Assembly (NCBI RefSeq): GCF_000376425.1 | Contig: NZ_AQWL01000008.1 | Location: 1 to 64,000, forward strand | Reading direction: 5' to 3' | DNA: 64,000 nt | From: Thiobacillus denitrificans DSM 12475 | GTDB taxonomy: Bacteria; Pseudomonadota; Gammaproteobacteria; Burkholderiales; Thiobacillaceae | Shown: positions 62,215 to 64,000 of the stretch, one piece after another | Position numbering within the stretch: position 1 is the stretch's first letter | How the letters are laid out: every line of letters starts with the position of its first letter | Notes under the pieces: model-generated | The model's input: the letters and a program-made list of their open reading frames with translations, nothing else | What the model was told of the DNA's origin: nothing | Database searches by the model: none | Position numbers and translations under genes: made by a program

Positions 62215-63513
62215 TCATTTATGCTTCAGGCGATATTCGGCGGAACGCGCGTGTGCCTGCAGTCCCTCGCCGTAGGCCAGGGTGGCGGCGATCCGCCCCA
62301 GCGTCTGCGCGCCGGCCTCGGACACGTGGATCAGGCTGCTGCGCTTCTGGAAGTCGTACACGCCGAGCGGCGACGAGAAGCGCGCGGTGCGCGAGGTCGG
62401 CAGCACGTGGTTCGGCCCGGCGCAGTAGTCGCCGAGCGCCTCGCAGGTGTTCCTGCCCATGAAGATCGCGCCGGCGTGGCGCAGCCTGGGCAGCAGCGCA
62501 TCGGGGTCGGTCACCGACAGCTCCAGGTGTTCGGGTGCGATGAAATTTGAGATCGCCGCCGCCTCGTCAAGGTCGCGCGTCCTGATCAACGCGCCGCGAT
62601 TGGTCAGCGAGGTGCGGATCACCTCGCTGCGCGGCATCTCCGCAATCAGCGTGTCGATCGCCGCCGCCACCGCATCCAGGTAGGCTGCATCGGGCGACAG
62701 CAGGATAGCCTGCGCCATCTCGTCGTGCTCGGCCTGCGAGAACAGGTCCATCGCCACCCATTCCGGCGGCGTGGCGCCGTCGGCGATCACCAGAATCTCG
62801 GACGGGCCGGCGATCATGTCGATGCCGACGGTGCCGAACACGCGGCGCTTGGCCGCCGCCACGTAGGCGTTACCGGGGCCGACGATCTTGTCGACCTGCG
62901 GCACGGTTTCGGTGCCGTAGGCGAGCGCAGCCACCGCCTGCGCGCCGCCGATGGTGAACACACGGTCGACACCGGCAATCGCGGCGGCGGCCAGCACCAG
63001 CGGGTTCTGCTCGCCGCCAGGCGTCGGCACCACCATGATCAGCTCGGCCACACCGGCGACCCTGGCCGGAATCGCGTTCATCAGCACCGACGACGGATAG
63101 GCCGCCTTGCCACCTGGCACGTAGAGGCCGACGCGGTCGAGCGGGGTGACCTGCTGACCCAGCACGGTGCCGTCGTCCTCGGTATAGCTCCACGAGCCCT
63201 GGACCTGCTTCTCGTGGTAGCGGCGCACACGTTCCGCCGCGGCCTCCAGCGCCTGGCGGGTATCGACGGGCAGGGCTGCGAGTGCCGCCTGCAATTGTGC
63301 CGGACCCAGTTCCAGGCTGGCCAGGGAAGTAGCGGGAAGGCGGTCGAAACGCTCGGTATATTCGAGCACCGCGGCGTCGCCCCGTGTCTTCACTTCATGC
63401 AGGATCGTCGCGACGGTCTGCTCGATGACGGCATCGGCAGCGTCGTCGAATTGCAGCAGGCGAGTAAGGCGGGCCTGGAAATCAGGCTGCGCGCTATCGA
63501 GGCGGGTGAGCAT
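62215..63513 (-). CDS. hisD: Histidinol dehydrogenase
   Basis: 432 residues with the HisD signature ([20 protein letters not shown]) and the Zn/catalytic stretch [13 protein letters not shown]. Oxidises histidinol to histidine using NAD. Start ATG 63513 ([12 protein letters not shown]) is preferred over upstream options. It is the first gene of the his operon here; hisG, which usually precedes hisD, is absent and a divergent Fur-type gene stands in its place. Confidence 0.95.
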   Translation of the reverse strand: MLTRLDSAQPDFQARLTRLLQFDDAADAVIEQTVATILHEVKTRGDAAVLEYTERFDRLPATSLASLELGPAQLQAALAALPVDTRQALEAAAERVRRYHEKQVQGSWSYTEDDGTVLGQQVTPLDRVGLYVPGGKAAYPSSVLMNAIPARVAGVAELIMVVPTPGGEQNPLVLAAAAIAGVDRVFTIGGAQAVAALAYGTETVPQVDKIVGPGNAYVAAAKRRVFGTVGIDMIAGPSEILVIADGATPPEWVAMDLFSQAEHDEMAQAILLSPDAAYLDAVAAAIDTLIAEMPRSEVIRTSLTNRGALIRTRDLDEAAAISNFIAPEHLELSVTDPDALLPRLRHAGAIFMGRNTCEALGDYCAGPNHVLPTSRTARFSSPLGVYDFQKRSSLIHVSEAGAQTLGRIAATLAYGEGLQAHARSAEYRLKHK

Positions 63514-63655
63514 AAGCACAGGATTTTGCTTTAAAAGTCTGGCTCCGATTGTACCGGTTTTTAGCGTTTTGCCGCGCCCGGCACGTCCTCTCAAACAGCA
63601 GTCATACCCATTCCGGAAATTAGACAAAGTCCAGATTGCTGATTATGATTGCCCC

Positions 63656-64000
63656 ATGGATTACACGCGCGACAACATGGCCGGACTCCTGCGCAGCCAC
63701 GACATCAATCCGACTCACCAGCGGATCGAGATTGCGCATGCGCTGTTTTCGCGCCAGGAACACCTGTCAGCCGATCAGGTGATGGCGATCGTCAATACCC
63801 GTCATTCCGAAACCTCCAAGGCCACGGTCTACAACACGCTCAGGCTGTTCCTGGAAAAAGGTCTGGTGCGCGAGGTGATCGTCGATCCGAGCAAGGTATT
63901 TTTCGACCCCAACACCAGCCCTCACCACCATCTCTATGAGGTCGACAGCGGCAGGTTGTCCGACATCGATGCCGGGCACGTGCGGATTTCCGGCCTGCCG
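63656..64000 (+). CDS. Fur-family metalloregulator (partial)
   Basis: 115 open residues from the ATG at 63656 to the window edge: winged-helix DNA-binding domain (NPTHQRIEIAHALFSRQEHLSADQV ... ETSKATVYNTLRLFLEKGLV) and the start of the dimer/metal domain (FFDPNTSPHHHLY). The pattern is closest to Fur-family iron or peroxide regulators (PerR/Irr-like) rather than classical Fur; only the first two thirds are visible. It is divergent from hisD across 142 bp that should hold both promoters, with GATTATGATT just before the ATG as a possible -10. Confidence 0.8.
   Translation, partial: MDYTRDNMAGLLRSHDINPTHQRIEIAHALFSRQEHLSADQVMAIVNTRHSETSKATVYNTLRLFLEKGLVREVIVDPSKVFFDPNTSPHHHLYEVDSGRLSDIDAGHVRISGLP

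Overview
The window reads as chromosomal DNA of a GC-rich betaproteobacterium, most like a chemolithotrophic sulfur oxidiser of the Thiobacillus/Sulfuricella type. This is inference from gene content and order: a QmoAB-HdrCB electron-transfer cluster, hopanoid genes hpnCDE, a tig-clpP-clpX-lon-hupB block, the tatABC-hinT-his gene order, and a CzcCBA metal pump. No 16S rRNA or other species marker is present, so genus is not proven.

Layout. 1-265: end of an IS30-type insertion sequence, cut by the window edge. 515-8253: metal-efflux island (CzcI-like protein, czcC, czcB, czcA, a small secreted HDHG protein, and an EamA exporter with a His-rich tail that appears to have lost its second membrane helix). 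8405-11689: small acidic protein, Ada-type alkylation repair, MipA-like outer membrane protein, and a frameshifted PilJ-N-type gene. 11859-18562: sulfur/electron-transfer region. qmoA-qmoB-hdrC-hdrB reads left. A 542-bp divergent control region with two tandem palindromes and a sigma-54 promoter separates it from a small secreted peptide and a periplasmic rhodanese reading right. 18618-25256: phosphoesterase, ppa, mfd, a DUF1015 protein, an isolated flgM behind a large hairpin, and a metal-binding HMA protein. 25273-31004: GGDEF-EAL protein coupled to an ABC-type periplasmic binding protein, dnaQ, rnhA, a methyltransferase, and divergent gloB. 31058-39458: mltD, then a tightly overlapping Yej-type peptide ABC operon with a 65-residue membrane protein at its end. 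39533-49096: fabI, ppiD, tRNA-Asp, tRNA-Val, hupB, lon (with a heat-shock-like promoter), clpX, clpP, tig, tRNA-Leu. 49203-54156: hpnC-hpnD-hpnE, a YciK-like SDR and a membrane Ser/Thr kinase in one gene string. 54162-57153: amt (with NtrC-like sites and a sigma-54 promoter) and tatCBA. 57172-63513: hinT and hisE-I-F-A-H-B-C-D without hisG. 63656-64000: start of a divergent Fur-family regulator.

How it fits together. The Qmo/Hdr proteins are expected to pass electrons between a sulfur-pathway enzyme (APS reductase in known systems) and the quinone or thiol pool. The rhodanese across the shared control region handles sulfane sulfur or thiols in the periplasm, so the two arms may form one sulfur-handling unit. 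The least ordinary items are the divergent Qmo-Hdr/rhodanese region, the phased NtrC-like sites before amt, the EamA deletion, the flgM leader hairpin, and the kinase and short-chain dehydrogenase attached to the hopanoid genes. No CRISPR array, rRNA, prophage or obvious defence system was seen.
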